Shown here: piece by piece, positions 14,702 through 25,194 of the stretch | How positions within the stretch are numbered: position 1 is the first letter of the stretch | Layout: the number at the start of each line of letters is the position of its first letter | Source of the DNA: Aquificales bacterium | Lineage (GTDB): Bacteria > Aquificota > Aquificia > Aquificales > Aquificaceae | Direction of reading: 5' to 3' | Length of the DNA stretch: 32,234 nucleotides | Assembly (NCBI GenBank): GCA_027037055.1 | Contig: JALWBR010000019.1 | Coordinates: 1-32,234, forward strand | Program-made: the position numbers and the translations under genes | The notes under the pieces: generated by a model | Databases searched by the model: none | What the model was told of the DNA's origin: nothing | What the model saw: only the letters and a program-made list of their open reading frames with translations

Positions 14702-17473
14702 CTAATTTAAGAATTTTTTTAGAAATCTCCCCGTATATGATTTTTTTATTTTCACAATTTCTTCAGGCGGACCTTCCGCTATAACCTCTCCTCCCCCGTC
14801 TCCGCCTTCTGGTCCGAGATCTATTATCCAGTCCGCGCACTTTATAACATCAAGGTTGTGTTCTATAACCACGACCGTGTTGCCCCTGTCAACCAGTTTT
14901 TGTAGGACATCAATTAGTTTTTTTACATCGTCCATATGAAGACCCGTAGTAGGTTCATCAAGAAGATACAGGGTCCTGCCCGTCTCTTTTTTGGAAAGCT
15001 CCCTTGCGAGCTTTATCCTTTGAGCCTCTCCCCCAGACAGGGTGGGGGCGGGTTGACCCAGCTTTATATATCCGAGACCCACATCCTTAAGAAGCTCAAG
15101 CCTCCTCTTTATGGCGGGATTGTGTTGGAAGAATTCGTAGGCTTCGTCAACAGTCATATCAAGGACTTCCGCTATATTCTTACCTTTATATAAGACATCA
15201 AGGGTTTCCCTGTTATACCTTTTCCCTTTACACACATCGCAGGTTACATATACGGGCGGTAAGAAGTGCATCTCCACCTTTATAACCCCTTCACCTTGAC
15301 AGGCTTCGCACCTTCCCCCTTTTACATTAAAGGAGAATCTTCCCGGCTTGTAGCCTCTTGCCCTTGCCTCCAATGTGTTGGCAAACAGATTCCTTATTAA
15401 ATCAAATATCTTTGTGTAGGTTGCGGGATTGCTACGGGGAGTTCTTCCTATGGGTGACTGATCTATATTTATAACCTTATCAATATGTTCAAAACCTTCT
15501 ATCCTTTCAACCTCACCGTGGGTTTCTTTGGATCCGTAAAAAAGCTGTCTTGCATACTTCCATAGCACATCGTAAACCAAGGTTGACTTACCGCTTCCCG
15601 ATACGCCCGTTATACAGACGAAAAGCCCTATGGGAATACTTACCGTTATATTTTTTAGGTTGTGTTCCTTTGCGCCTATTATCTTAAGCCATTTATCTGA
15701 GGGTTTCCTCCTTTCTTTTGGAACTTCTATTTTTAACCTTCCGGAGAGATAGGCGCCCGTAAGAGATTTTTTATTCTTTTTTATCTCCTCAACGGTCCCT
15801 TGGGCAACTACATAACCGCCGTCCTTTCCCGCACCGGGACCAAGATCAATAATGTGGTCCGCGGACTCTATGGTTTCTGGATCGTGTTCAACAACTATAA
15901 CCGTATTGCCCAGATCCCTAAGCTCTTTAAGGGTTTCTATGAGTCTGTGGGTATCCCTCGGATGTAAGCCTATGGAAGGCTCATCAAGTACATAAAGTAC
16001 CCCCGTAAGCTTTGATCCTATCTGGGTTGCAAGCCTTATCCTTTGCATCTCCCCTCCCGATAGGGTTGTTGCACTCCTTCCAAGGGAAAGATAGTCAAGT
16101 CCTACATTTACAAGAAACCCCAACCTCTCCGTAATCTCCTTTATAAGCCTCTCGCCTATCTGCAACTCCTTTTCTGAGAGCTTTCCAGGAAGATGTTTAA
16201 AAAATTCGTAAGATTTACCCGCTGGCATTGAAACAACATCCCATATACTTTTGTTGTCAACAAGTACGGAAAGGGCTTCTTTCCTCAGTCTTGCCCCTCC
16301 GCACTCGGGACACGGTACTTCTCTAATAAAATCCTCTATCTCCTCCCTTATCCTTTCCGCATCTTCTTCCATAAATCTTTTCTGCAGGTGATTGACTATA
16401 CCTTCATACTCAAAGCTTTCCTGTCCCCTCGTTCCGTACAGGAGTATGTCCTTGGCATGTCTGGAAAGTTTTGAGAATTTGGTATAAGGGTTTATACCCA
16501 GCTTCCTTAGAACATTGGCTATAGAAAATTTCAGATATCCGAAGTAGCCCGAGTTGGTTATCCTAAAGGCGGAAACCGCAGGCTCGTCCTCATCAACCAA
16601 GAGACCCACATCTATCTCCCACTTCACCCCCAGTCCTTTACATGAGGGGCAGGCACCGTAGGGTGAGTTAAAGGAAAACAGTCTCGGAGACAGCTCTGGT
16701 AGTGAAAAGCCGTGATCAGGACATGTGAGCTTCTCGCTCATTAATTCTTCCTTCATTGTTTCTGTATCTTCCACCTTTATTAATCCCTTTGAAAGCTCAA
16801 GGGCTTTCTCTATTGAGGTGAGTAACCTTGCCCTCTCTTCATCCTCAACGACCAGTCTGTCCACAACCACATCAATGTCGTGCTTCTTGTTTTTCTCTAA
16901 GGGTGGTACCTCTATGACCCTTCTTAGATCACCGTCAACCTTTACCCTTGTAAATCCCATTCTTTCAATATCCCTCATAAGATCCCTGAATTCTCCCTTC
17001 TTGCCCCTTACAAGGGGTGAGAGGATCATTATCCTCTTGCCCGCATACTTTCCCATTATTCTGTCCAATATCTCATGGGCGGAGAGACCTTCAAGGATCC
17101 TTCCGCATACGGGACAGTGGGGCTTGCCTATGTTAGCCCACAATACCCTTATGTAGTCGTATATCTCCGTTACTGTTCCCACCGTTGAACGTGGATTTTT
17201 TGAGGTTGTTTTTTGATCTATGGCTATGGCGGGAGAAAGCCCTTCTATAAGCTCAACATCGGGCTTTTCCATAACGCCAAGGAATTGCCTTGCGTAGGAT
17301 GAGAGGGATTCAACATACCTCCTCTGTCCTTCCGCATATATGGTATCAAAGGCTAAGGAAGACTTTCCTGATCCGGAAGGTCCGGTAATGACAACGAGTT
17401 TATACTTTGGAATGTCAACATCTATGTTCTTAAGATTATGCTGTCTTGCACCTCTTATTATTATCTTATCCAT
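14702..17473 (-). CDS. uvrA: Excinuclease ABC subunit A
   Basis: Damage-recognition ATPase of nucleotide excision repair. The product has 923 residues, a normal length. The first Walker A 'GPSGSGKSS' is near residue 32 and the second 'GVSGSGKST' near 620. Both 'LSGGE' signatures are present ('[14 protein letters not shown]', '[14 protein letters not shown]'), each followed by its Walker B. The C-terminal zinc finger is CxxC...CxxC ('CEACQGEG', 'CDVCKG'). In the first zinc module the leading pair is Cys-Pro-Asp-His rather than Cys-x-x-Cys, a variant also found in other UvrA proteins. The start is one base after the upstream oxidoreductase stop. Confidence 0.97.
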   Translation of the reverse strand: MDKIIIRGARQHNLKNIDVDIPKYKLVVITGPSGSGKSSLAFDTIYAEGQRRYVESLSSYARQFLGVMEKPDVELIEGLSPAIAIDQKTTSKNPRSTVGTVTEIYDYIRVLWANIGKPHCPVCGRILEGLSAHEILDRIMGKYAGKRIMILSPLVRGKKGEFRDLMRDIERMGFTRVKVDGDLRRVIEVPPLEKNKKHDIDVVVDRLVVEDEERARLLTSIEKALELSKGLIKVEDTETMKEELMSEKLTCPDHGFSLPELSPRLFSFNSPYGACPSCKGLGVKWEIDVGLLVDEDEPAVSAFRITNSGYFGYLKFSIANVLRKLGINPYTKFSKLSRHAKDILLYGTRGQESFEYEGIVNHLQKRFMEEDAERIREEIEDFIREVPCPECGGARLRKEALSVLVDNKSIWDVVSMPAGKSYEFFKHLPGKLSEKELQIGERLIKEITERLGFLVNVGLDYLSLGRSATTLSGGEMQRIRLATQIGSKLTGVLYVLDEPSIGLHPRDTHRLIETLKELRDLGNTVIVVEHDPETIESADHIIDLGPGAGKDGGYVVAQGTVEEIKKNKKSLTGAYLSGRLKIEVPKERRKPSDKWLKIIGAKEHNLKNITVSIPIGLFVCITGVSGSGKSTLVYDVLWKYARQLFYGSKETHGEVERIEGFEHIDKVINIDQSPIGRTPRSNPATYTKIFDLIRNLFANTLEARARGYKPGRFSFNVKGGRCEACQGEGVIKVEMHFLPPVYVTCDVCKGKRYNRETLDVLYKGKNIAEVLDMTVDEAYEFFQHNPAIKRRLELLKDVGLGYIKLGQPAPTLSGGEAQRIKLARELSKKETGRTLYLLDEPTTGLHMDDVKKLIDVLQKLVDRGNTVVVIEHNLDVIKCADWIIDLGPEGGDGGGEVIAEGPPEEIVKIKKSYTGRFLKKFLN

Positions 17474-17474
17474 T

Positions 17475-18536
17475 TCAACTTAAAAAGCCCCTTTTGTACT
17501 GCCACGGTATTAAATTGTCAATATTTAATCTTTTGCTCCACCTTAAAGGGAAATAGGGATCCCTTAAAAACTTCCTTCCGAAGGCAACAAGATCCGCCCT
17601 TCCGTTTCCTACTATATCTTCCGCCTGTTCCAATGAGTTTATCATCCCCACCGCCATTGTTCTTATACCCGTTTCCCTTTTTATCCTTTCCGCAAAGGGG
17701 ACCTGAAATCCCGGGTATTCCTTTATACTTTCTTCTTCAATTATCCTACCGGAAGAGCAATCTATAACATCAACGCCTTCATCTTTAAGCTCCTTTGCGA
17801 GTTTTACGCTGTCCTCTATACTCCATCCACCCTCAACCCAGTCAACTGCGGATATCCTTACAAAGAGGGGCATTGAATCGGGTATAACCTTCCTCACACC
17901 CCTTACAATCTCCTTTAAAAGTCTCGTCCTGTTTTCAAAACTACCTCCGTACTCGTCCCTCCTTTTATTTGAGAGGGGAGATAGGAATTCGTGAAGTAGA
18001 TAACCGTGGGCGGAGTGAATTTCTACTATGTCAAAACCCGCATTAACCGACCTTTCTGCACCTTTAACGAAAGCTTTTTTAACTTCCTCTATATCCTCTT
18101 TTGTCATTTCCTTAGGTATCTCCCAGTTTTTACCAAAAGGTATTGAAGAGGGGGCTATTGAGTTTTTTGATCCCCTCCTTTTCTTTTTTGCCCTTTCCCA
18201 TCCGGGACAATCCTCTGCCTTTCTGCCCGCATGGGCGAGCTGTATTCCCACCTTTGCACCCGCTTCTTTGCAAGTCTTTACCAAGTGAGCAAAGGCTTCT
18301 ACGTGTTCGTCGCTCCATATTCCGAGGTCATTTATAGAGATCCTTCCCCTTTCCTCAACAGCTGTGGCTTCAATAAATATAAGTCCTGCTCCTCCGTAGG
18401 CACGCGTTGAGTAGTGTATTATATGAAACTGATTGGGATAGCCATTTTCCGCTGAATACATACACATAGGGGACATTACAATCCTATTTCTCAGTTCAAT
18501 ACCCCTTATTTTGAGGGGGCGGAAAAGAAAACTCAT
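17475..18536 (-). CDS. Old-yellow-enzyme family NADPH dehydrogenase (YqjM/NamA type)
   Basis: FMN-dependent ene-reductase acting on alpha,beta-unsaturated carbonyls and related electrophiles. The product has 353 residues. The start '[26 protein letters not shown]' includes the Cys that is redox-active in the YqjM subclass. FMN and substrate residues follow: 'QLAHAGRKA', '[31 protein letters not shown]' (the catalytic His/His pair and the 'NKRxDxYGGS' signature) and 'AVGMI...[16 protein letters not shown]'. The true substrate is not known for most members. It precedes uvrA by one base; a TATAAT lies in the 25-base gap upstream. Confidence 0.93.
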   Translation of the reverse strand: MSFLFRPLKIRGIELRNRIVMSPMCMYSAENGYPNQFHIIHYSTRAYGGAGLIFIEATAVEERGRISINDLGIWSDEHVEAFAHLVKTCKEAGAKVGIQLAHAGRKAEDCPGWERAKKKRRGSKNSIAPSSIPFGKNWEIPKEMTKEDIEEVKKAFVKGAERSVNAGFDIVEIHSAHGYLLHEFLSPLSNKRRDEYGGSFENRTRLLKEIVRGVRKVIPDSMPLFVRISAVDWVEGGWSIEDSVKLAKELKDEGVDVIDCSSGRIIEEESIKEYPGFQVPFAERIKRETGIRTMAVGMINSLEQAEDIVGNGRADLVAFGRKFLRDPYFPLRWSKRLNIDNLIPWQYKRGFLS

Positions 18537-18561
18537 GAACTTTTTATTATATTATACAATG

Positions 18562-18918
18562 TCAGAATTCACATGTTTCGCCCTTTATAACGCTTATACT
18601 TTCAAGCCAGTAATTACCCCTTTCCTTACTCCCCCTGAAGGTGATATCCGCCTTTATAAGCCTGCCGAAGATCCACGGGGGTACGGAACCTTTGGAAAGG
18701 ACGGACAGAATTGGACCTTTTGCAAAGGCGGGTTTTTTCTCTCCTTTCAGATGCAGGGTTATCCTGTAAACGGGCATATCGGGTTCTATATTCAGCAGTT
18801 TACCGCTTAGCACGGAGTACTCAACAACGCACCCCTCAACCTTTTCCGTTTGGGAAAGGGGTGAGACTGCAAATACTGTTAACAATGGTAAAAGGGCGGA
18901 AGTTAAAAGTCTGATCAT
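18562..18918 (-). CDS. Small secreted protein of unknown function
   Basis: The product has 118 residues with a signal peptide (MIRLLTSALLPLLTVFAVSP). The mature part is beta-rich by pattern and has two cysteines, one near the start (GCVVEY) and one three residues from the end (TCEF), possibly bonded in the periplasm. The ribosome-binding site AGGAGGG is strong. I recognise no family. It is 25 bases upstream of the oxidoreductase gene and may lead that operon. Confidence 0.6.
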   Translation of the reverse strand: MIRLLTSALLPLLTVFAVSPLSQTEKVEGCVVEYSVLSGKLLNIEPDMPVYRITLHLKGEKKPAFAKGPILSVLSKGSVPPWIFGRLIKADITFRGSKERGNYWLESISVIKGETCEF

Positions 18919-18944
18919 GTTGAACCCTCCTTTCTGATCATGTT
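18910..18944. repeat. Direct repeat of TCTGATCATGTT
   Basis: The 12-base sequence occurs at 18910-18921 and again at 18933-18944, 23 bases apart. Each copy contains the palindrome TGATCA. The first copy covers the start codon of the minus-strand secreted-protein gene; the second lies just upstream of its ribosome-binding site. It may be a regulatory pair or a local duplication. Confidence 0.5.
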
Positions 18945-18962
18945 AATCCATAAGATAAGATC

Positions 18963-18991
18963 TTGCACAACTTGTTTGTTTGTTAGATAAT
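18963..18991 (+). promoter_or_regulatory. Promoter of the tRNA pair
   Basis: TTGCAC (18963-18968) and GATAAT (18986-18991) are 17 bases apart, close to the sigma-70 consensus. Transcription would begin near 18998, a few bases before the mature 5' end of tRNA-Asn at 19002. Confidence 0.65.
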
Positions 18992-19001
18992 ATATATTTC
19001 A

Positions 19002-19077
19002 TCCGGGGTAGCTCAACCGGCAGAGCGGGTGGCTGTTAACCACCTGGTTGGGGGTTCGAGTCCCTCCCCCGGAGCCA
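19002..19077 (+). tRNA. tRNA-Asn (anticodon GTT)
   Basis: The cloverleaf is complete: acceptor TCCGGGG pairs with CCCCGGA, the anticodon stem GGTGG pairs with CCACC around CTGTTAA, and the T arm is GGGGG-TTCGAGT-CCCTC. The anticodon is at 19035-19037 and CCA is encoded (19075-19077). The presence of gatC in the window leaves open whether Asn-tRNA is made by transamidation. Confidence 0.97.
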
Positions 19078-19082
19078 TAAAA

Positions 19083-19159
19083 GAGCCGGTAGCTCAGCCT
19101 GGTAGAGCAACGGACTTTTAATCCGTGGGTCGCGGGTTCGAATCCCGCCCGGCTCACCA
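19083..19159 (+). tRNA. tRNA-Lys (anticodon TTT)
   Basis: Acceptor GAGCCGG pairs with CCGGCTC. The anticodon arm ACGGA-CTTTTAA-TCCGT gives anticodon TTT (19117-19119), and the T arm is CGGG-containing with TTCGAAT. CCA is encoded at 19157-19159. It follows tRNA-Asn by 5 bases and must share its transcript. Confidence 0.97.
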
Positions 19160-19187
19160 TTTAATCTGAAGCCAGGGGGAGGCGAAG

Positions 19188-21740
19188 ATGAGGAGGAGGA
19201 GGATACTTATATTATTTTGCGGATTTATTCCTGCTTTGCTTCTCTGCGGTTGTAGTAAAAAATCTCCTTCCTCTGATTCAGTTGCGGTGAGCGGTAGGGT
19301 AAGTGTTTCAAATGCCCTTGTTTACATTAACTCCGTGGATTCCGATGGAAAGCTAATAAAAAGGGTTAAGGTGGAGGCTAAAGGTGGAAAATTCACGGCG
19401 GATGTACCCTATTCTGAGAAAGGAGGATTATTGGTAATTGTAGCGGATGGCGGAAGTAATTTTATAAGATCTACCAAAACTGTCAGATACAAGAGTAAAA
19501 ACGACATAGACGGTTTAAGGATTAACTTGGATCTCCTCCGTGTTAATATAAAACGGATAAATGTTAAGGATGGGCTTACAATTACGGATACGGGAAAAAA
19601 GTATGTAAGGGTAAGGTTGGATAAGGGTGGAGTCAGAAGTACAGATAAGGATAAGGGGAAACTCATTGAGTTAAATATTCCCCTTGATCTTATTAAGGCG
19701 CAAGACACGATAGAGGTAAGGTACAGAAGTTTTACCCCTTCCGACCCCCAAGATTATCGCTTCTTTCCGGGAGAAGAGAATGAAAGGGGAGGGAGGCTCC
19801 TTTCGGTGGGTTTTGACTATATAGATATAGTGAATCCTGTCAACAATAAGACCGTATTTGACAAAAGCATAGTAAAGCAGAATCAGGAAGTTATAAGGAT
19901 GCTGAGATGGGTAGATAAGGAGCAGCTCCTGAAGATAAAGAATAGAAAAGGATCCGTTGACGAAGATCCTTCCAAGGGGGGAATTCAGGTTACCTTTTAT
20001 GCCTTTGATAGTGATAAAGGTGCGTGGGTCGTTGCGGGTAAGGGTGTTTTTGTCAACAGCGGTTCGGTTAACTATACGAGTCAAGCATTTGACAACATAC
20101 TTCAAAACGGATGTGCTGATCAGCAGGAGTGTGACAATAACGGCGTTTATTGGAATGAGGATGATATGTTCCTTCCTTCCGCGGAAGTTTATGCTGTCGT
20201 TAGCATAACAAATCCTGATCTTAGGTGGAAAAATATTGACTATATTGCACCGGGAGATCCCGCGGAGTGTGAAATAGTAATAGTTGATTCAAAGGGCAAC
20301 CCTGTGGGAACATGGGTTGAAGCATCTCCTGATGATAACGGAAATATAGAATATACCTACGGCTTTACATCGCCTTCAACGGGAAAGGTAACACTTCGTA
20401 CTATTACTTACGGATTTCCCGAGAACGGCATCATCTCTTATTACAATCCTAAGAATGAATGGGTTATAAGTCCTATATGTAAGGAGACCGCATCTCCCAT
20501 TGTTAAATTTGTAAAGGGTTGCAGATGTACAATAAATCCCGATGATGAAAAGGTTTGTGAGGTAAAAGGACAGGTCACGGATCAGGGCGGAAATCCTGTA
20601 ACCGGTGTGACTATTGAGATTAGGGGATTCGGATTTTCTACATTCACCTTTACAGATTCTCGGGGAAATTACAATGCCAAAGTACCGTGTAAGAGGGATC
20701 TTAATATGTATGTGGATAATTCCGCGGATCCTCTTGTTTTTAATGTTAACGGGGTGGTAGGCGGAGACGAAAACTCCGATAACGGTACAACCGCGGTGGT
20801 CAATGTAACACTGGGTACATGTTATGCTGAAGGAAAGATTCTGTTTGAAGGGAATCCTGTTGAGGGAGTTCTAATAACAAGCGGTAAGGAAAGTGTTTAT
20901 ACGGGGGCGGAAGGGAAATACAGGATTAGGGTTAAATGCGAGACTTCTGAACAATTGTATTTATTTAAGGATAAGAATAAAGGACCTTGTAATTGCAGTG
21001 TTACTACATACCTTCGCATAGATGTTAACGGGAGAATTGATAAGGATGAGGTTTTTGATGACGGGGTGACGGTTAGAGTAGGGGATTTTGAGTTGGCTCC
21101 CTGTTTTGTAAGGGGAAGATTCACCGACACGCTGGTTCAGAATAAGGATCTTGCAGGTGCTTATGTTCATGCTTATACCATTATGTCTATCTATCAGAAC
21201 TTCAGGTATTATAACTCTTCCATGGAAACGGACAGTTACGGTGCGTATCAGCTTCCGATCCTTTGTGAGCTTGACGCCGAATTTATAATGTCCTACGGGT
21301 TTGGAACCGGTGATCCTGACATAAAGTATATGGATAAGTTTAAGGTTGACGGTTATGTAGGTGGTTCAGAGGTTTCTGATGACGGGAGGATTGTGGATAT
21401 GGGTACGGTGGATGTGGCGGAGTGTAAGGTAAGCGGTTCGGTTACGGATCAATCTTCCCAACCCGTGGGGGGTGCGACTATTGAGCTAATTAACGGTTCT
21501 TCCGTTTCAGCGCTAATTTCTTGTAGTATATACCCCTGTATGAGCTATTCTGATATTACAGATAACAGCGGTAACTATACCCTCGGTACTTTGTGCAGTA
21601 GGGGAGGAGTCATTAACACACTCTTTATTTCATGCACTCCTTCATCACCCGCATCCTTTAATGTTAACGGTACGGTGGAATCTCCCGAAAACGGTGACGA
21701 TGGTACTACGGTTACATTGAACTTTACAAACTGTCAGTGA
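19188..21740 (+). CDS. Large surface lipoprotein with cysteine-marked Ig-like/carboxypeptidase-regulatory repeats
   Basis: The product has 850 residues. A basic N-terminus and hydrophobic core end in the lipobox LCGC, so it should be lipidated. Residues 30-450 hold beta-rich regions without an obvious family. From Cys457 there are four tandem units beginning at Cys457, Cys545, Cys639 and Cys746, each with the form 'C-x-V-x-G-x-V-T-D...G-x-P-V-x-G-V/A-x-I' then '..D..G.Y' and a second Cys ('VPC', 'VKC', 'ILC', 'TLC'), closing with 'F.V(N/D)G.V...E.SDDGT.V'. This matches the carboxypeptidase-regulatory-like fold often found in adhesins. GGGGAGG precedes the ATG. It begins 28 bases after tRNA-Lys and may be read through from the tRNA promoter. 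Confidence 0.8.
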   Translation: MRRRRILILFCGFIPALLLCGCSKKSPSSDSVAVSGRVSVSNALVYINSVDSDGKLIKRVKVEAKGGKFTADVPYSEKGGLLVIVADGGSNFIRSTKTVRYKSKNDIDGLRINLDLLRVNIKRINVKDGLTITDTGKKYVRVRLDKGGVRSTDKDKGKLIELNIPLDLIKAQDTIEVRYRSFTPSDPQDYRFFPGEENERGGRLLSVGFDYIDIVNPVNNKTVFDKSIVKQNQEVIRMLRWVDKEQLLKIKNRKGSVDEDPSKGGIQVTFYAFDSDKGAWVVAGKGVFVNSGSVNYTSQAFDNILQNGCADQQECDNNGVYWNEDDMFLPSAEVYAVVSITNPDLRWKNIDYIAPGDPAECEIVIVDSKGNPVGTWVEASPDDNGNIEYTYGFTSPSTGKVTLRTITYGFPENGIISYYNPKNEWVISPICKETASPIVKFVKGCRCTINPDDEKVCEVKGQVTDQGGNPVTGVTIEIRGFGFSTFTFTDSRGNYNAKVPCKRDLNMYVDNSADPLVFNVNGVVGGDENSDNGTTAVVNVTLGTCYAEGKILFEGNPVEGVLITSGKESVYTGAEGKYRIRVKCETSEQLYLFKDKNKGPCNCSVTTYLRIDVNGRIDKDEVFDDGVTVRVGDFELAPCFVRGRFTDTLVQNKDLAGAYVHAYTIMSIYQNFRYYNSSMETDSYGAYQLPILCELDAEFIMSYGFGTGDPDIKYMDKFKVDGYVGGSEVSDDGRIVDMGTVDVAECKVSGSVTDQSSQPVGGATIELINGSSVSALISCSIYPCMSYSDITDNSGNYTLGTLCSRGGVINTLFISCTPSSPASFNVNGTVESPENGDDGTTVTLNFTNCQ

Positions 21741-21761
21741 AATTGGGTCTTTTCGTAGGGG

Positions 21762-21790
21762 AAGGGAAAGCTTATATTATATAGTCCCTT
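21762..21790 (+). terminator. Weak hairpin between the lipoprotein gene and ilvB
   Basis: AAGGGA (21762-21767) and TCCCTT (21785-21790) form a 6-base-pair stem with a 17-base loop, followed by TATTTTCG. The stem is short and the loop long, so termination here is only possible. Confidence 0.25.
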
Positions 21791-21827
21791 TATTTTCGTG
21801 TTTTAATATAAGTTGGAGGTCCGTTTT

Positions 21828-23579
21828 ATGTCAAGAAAGGGTGCTGATATAGTAATAGAAACCCTCATAGAGGAAGGTGTTGAATACATCTTCGGATTGC
21901 CAGGCGGAGCCATTATGGAGGTGTACGACGCCCTTTACAGGGTGGGCGGTATAAAGCATATACTTGCCCGACATGAGCAAGGGGCGGGTCACATGGCGGA
22001 GGGTTACGCTAAGGCGACAGGTAAAGTTGGTGTAGCAATGGTAACCTCCGGACCCGGGGCTACCAACCTCGTAACCCCGATAGCGGACGCCTATATGGAT
22101 TCGGTCCCGACAGTGTTCATAACAGGTCAGGTGCCTTTGCATCTTATAGGTAACGATGCCTTTCAAGAGGTGGATATAATAGGTATAACAAGGCCTATAA
22201 CCAAGCACAGTTTTCTGGTTAAAAGGGTTGAAGATCTTCCTTATGTAATAAGACAGGCATTTCACATAGCCAGAACCGGAAGACCTGGTCCTGTTGTCAT
22301 AGATCTTCCCAAGGATATAACCCAGCAACTTTCTGATGTTTCCATACCTTCAAAAGAAGAAGCTATAAGTTCCCTTATAGGATATAAACCCCATCTTACT
22401 GGTAATCCCCAGCAGATAAAGAAGGCTGTCAAACTGATAACAGAGGCAAAGAAACCTGTCCTTTATGTTGGTGGAGGGGCGGTTAATGCGGAAGCCCAGG
22501 ATGAACTTTTGGAACTTGCAGAGCTTATGAGGATACCCGTAACAACGACCACCCAGGGCAAGGGTGCCTTTCCCGAAGATCATCCCCTTTCTCTTAGGAT
22601 GTTGGGCATGCACGGTACATACTATGCGAATATGGCTGTGTATAACTGCGATCTTCTTATAGCGGTGGGAGCAAGGTTTGATGATAGGGTAACTGGGAAG
22701 GTAGAGGAGTTTGCACCCAATGCAAAGATAATTCACATTGATATAGATCCCGCTTCCATATCAAAGAACATAATTGTTGATGTACCCATAGTGGGGGATG
22801 TAAAGATAGTACTTAATAAGATATTGGAAGAGATAAAGAAAAAAGGTGCCAAAATATTACACGAGAGGGAAAGGGAAGAATGGCTTGAGCAGATAAATAA
22901 GTGGAAGAAGATGTATCCCCTTACCTATAAAAATTCGGACAAGGTAATAAAACCCCAGTATGTTATAGAGCAGATATATGAAGTTACACGAGGGGAAGCC
23001 ATACTTTCTGCGGGGGTGGGTCAACATCAGATGTGGACAGCCATGTTTTACAAGTTTTCCTTTCCCAGACAGTTTATAAACTCGGGTGGACTCGGTACTA
23101 TGGGATTTGGTTTGCCCGCGGGGATAGGTGCGAAGGTGGGAAGACCGGATATTCCCGTCTTTGTGGTGGACGGTGACGGTTCTTTTATGATGACCATGCA
23201 GGAGGTGGTAACCGCTGTCCATTATAAGATACCCGTAAAGGTTGCCATTATAAACAACGGGTATCTCGGAATGGTCAGACAATGGCAAGAGCTTTTCTAT
23301 GAGAAGAGGTACTCGGAGGTGGATCTTAGTATCCAACCCGATTTTGTTAAGCTTGCGGAGGCATGCGGTGCGGTAGGATTCAGGGCGGAAAAGCCTTCGG
23401 AAGTTAGGGAGATTCTGGAAGAAGCCATGAGGATAGAAGACAGACCTGTTATCATGGATTTCCATGTTGACAGGGAAGAGAATGTGTTCCCCATGGTGCC
23501 TGCTGGAAAATCTTACAAGGATATGATCCTTGAGGACGGTAAAAGCCCCGATGTTGAAACCATGTATCTTGTGGGATAA
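21828..23579 (+). CDS. ilvB: Acetolactate synthase large (catalytic) subunit
   Basis: ThDP-dependent enzyme that condenses pyruvate with pyruvate or 2-oxobutyrate, the first shared step of Val, Leu and Ile synthesis. The product has 583 residues from ATG 21828 (GGAGGT 7 bases before). The catalytic Glu lies in '[14 protein letters not shown]', the substrate region in '[18 protein letters not shown]' and the ThDP motif in '[15 protein letters not shown]...[13 protein letters not shown]'. It leads the ilvB-ilvN-ilvC operon; the gap to ilvN is 12 bases. No leader peptide or T-box is visible upstream. Confidence 0.97.
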   Translation: MSRKGADIVIETLIEEGVEYIFGLPGGAIMEVYDALYRVGGIKHILARHEQGAGHMAEGYAKATGKVGVAMVTSGPGATNLVTPIADAYMDSVPTVFITGQVPLHLIGNDAFQEVDIIGITRPITKHSFLVKRVEDLPYVIRQAFHIARTGRPGPVVIDLPKDITQQLSDVSIPSKEEAISSLIGYKPHLTGNPQQIKKAVKLITEAKKPVLYVGGGAVNAEAQDELLELAELMRIPVTTTTQGKGAFPEDHPLSLRMLGMHGTYYANMAVYNCDLLIAVGARFDDRVTGKVEEFAPNAKIIHIDIDPASISKNIIVDVPIVGDVKIVLNKILEEIKKKGAKILHEREREEWLEQINKWKKMYPLTYKNSDKVIKPQYVIEQIYEVTRGEAILSAGVGQHQMWTAMFYKFSFPRQFINSGGLGTMGFGLPAGIGAKVGRPDIPVFVVDGDGSFMMTMQEVVTAVHYKIPVKVAIINNGYLGMVRQWQELFYEKRYSEVDLSIQPDFVKLAEACGAVGFRAEKPSEVREILEEAMRIEDRPVIMDFHVDREENVFPMVPAGKSYKDMILEDGKSPDVETMYLVG

Positions 23580-23591
23580 GGGGGTATCTGT

Positions 23592-24155
23592 ATGAGTGAA
23601 TTTACCGTTATTGAAACGAGAAAGTTAAGGGAAGTTCGTAAAGGTGCAACAAGGAAACACATAATAAATGTAACCGTAAGAAATGAGTTCGGAGTACTGG
23701 CGAGGATAGCCACACTTATAGCGGGTAAGGGATACAATATAGAGAGCTTGAGTGTGGGTGAGACGCACGAAAAGGGTATTTCAAGGATGACAATAGAGAT
23801 AATAGGGGATGATATAGTGATAGATCAGGTGGTTAAACAGCTAAGGAAACTTATAGATACAATTAAAGTTAGGGATCTTACGGATATTCCTCATGTTGAG
23901 AGGGAACTCGTTCTTATAAAGGTTCATACGCCTACAGCAAGGGCAAGGGATGAGGTATTGAGGATAACGGAAATATTCAGGGGAAAGGTTGTTGATGTAT
24001 CTCAGGAGACATATACCGTTGAGGTTACGGGTGATGAAGACAAGATAAGGGCAATAGTGGAACTTTTAAAACCCTTCGGTATCAAAGAGATGGCGAGGAC
24101 TGGGAAGATAGCTATGAAAAGGGAATTGGGATGGGAAGAAAACCCTCAGGATTGA
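23592..24155 (+). CDS. ilvN: Acetolactate synthase small (regulatory) subunit
   Basis: Activates the large subunit and gives valine feedback inhibition. The product has 187 residues. The N-terminal ACT domain reads 'HIINVTVRNEFGVLARIATL' then 'GYNIESLSVG', which is the family signature, and the C-terminal domain contains 'EIFRGKVVDVSQETYTVEVTG'. GGGGGT before the ATG is the ribosome-binding site. The first 15 residues are an extra charged extension compared with the shortest family members. Confidence 0.95.
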   Translation: MSEFTVIETRKLREVRKGATRKHIINVTVRNEFGVLARIATLIAGKGYNIESLSVGETHEKGISRMTIEIIGDDIVIDQVVKQLRKLIDTIKVRDLTDIPHVERELVLIKVHTPTARARDEVLRITEIFRGKVVDVSQETYTVEVTGDEDKIRAIVELLKPFGIKEMARTGKIAMKRELGWEENPQD

Positions 24156-24192
24156 TATAATTTTAAGATTGAAATTGTTCGGGGGTTTTTAG

Positions 24193-25194
24193 ATGGCAAA
24201 GATCTATTACGACGATGATACCCATCTTAATGTTTTGGTGGGTAAAAAGATAGGTATTTTGGGTTACGGAAGTCAGGGTCATGCCCACGCCCTTAATCTG
24301 AGGGACAGCGGTCTTGAGGTTATCATAGGCTTGCATGAAAGGAGCAGGTCAAGACAGAAGGCTGAAGCGGACGGCTTTAAGGTTCTCACCCCTTCCGAGC
24401 TTGCAAGGGAAGCGGATATAATAATGTTTCTTGTTCCCGATACCGTTCAACCCCAGATATACAAAAGGGATGTTGAACCCTATCTTGATGAGACAAAGAC
24501 CCTCGCCTTTGCCCACGGTTTTAACATACATTTCCATCAAATAGTACCGCCTAAGGATGTGGATGTATTTATGGTTGCCCCCAAAGGACCCGGACATCTT
24601 GTGAGGTGGATGTATGAGGAAGGGAAGGGTGTCCCCGCTTTGGTTGCGGTTCATCAGGATGCTTCCGGTATATGTCTTGAAAAGGCACTCGCATACGCTA
24701 AAGGTATAGGGGCTACGAGGGCGGGTGTTATAGAGACTACCTTTAAAGAGGAAACCGAAACGGATCTTTTCGGCGAGCAGGCTGTTCTTTGCGGGGGTGT
24801 AACAGCCCTTATAAAGGCTGGTTTTGAGACATTGGTAAAGGCGGGATATCAACCGGAGGTTGCTTACTTTGAATGCCTCCATGAGCTTAAATTAATAGTT
24901 GATCTTATATATCAGTACGGCATATCGGGTATGAGGTATTCCATATCCGATACCGCAAAGTACGGAGATGTAACGAGGGGTGAAAAAATTTACAAGGCGG
25001 TATTACCCTTAATGGAAGAGATGCTTGAGGAGATTCAAAAGGGAGAGTTTGCAAGGGAATGGGTCCTTGAAAATCAAGCAGGCAGGCCCGTTTTCAATGC
25101 ATTGCTCAACAGGGACAGAGAACACCAAATTGAAAAGGTCGGAAGGAAACTGAGAGAGATGATGCCTTGGATAACCTCTAAGGAGCTGAAATGA
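24193..25194 (+). CDS. ilvC: Ketol-acid reductoisomerase
   Basis: Converts acetolactate or acetohydroxybutyrate to the dihydroxy acid with Mg2+ and a nicotinamide cofactor. The product has 333 residues, the short class I form. The cofactor site is '[16 protein letters not shown]'; the following loop '[12 protein letters not shown]' carries Ser and Arg residues expected for NADPH phosphate binding. The metal-site segments '[12 protein letters not shown]' and '[16 protein letters not shown]' are intact. The stop overlaps the next start (ATGA). Confidence 0.97.
   Translation: MAKIYYDDDTHLNVLVGKKIGILGYGSQGHAHALNLRDSGLEVIIGLHERSRSRQKAEADGFKVLTPSELAREADIIMFLVPDTVQPQIYKRDVEPYLDETKTLAFAHGFNIHFHQIVPPKDVDVFMVAPKGPGHLVRWMYEEGKGVPALVAVHQDASGICLEKALAYAKGIGATRAGVIETTFKEETETDLFGEQAVLCGGVTALIKAGFETLVKAGYQPEVAYFECLHELKLIVDLIYQYGISGMRYSISDTAKYGDVTRGEKIYKAVLPLMEEMLEEIQKGEFAREWVLENQAGRPVFNALLNRDREHQIEKVGRKLREMMPWITSKELK

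Noticed and set aside
16725-17156. Long open frame antisense to uvrA
   Set aside because: It is a shadow frame, Ser/Leu-rich because of the opposite-strand codon pattern, with no ribosome-binding site or family match.
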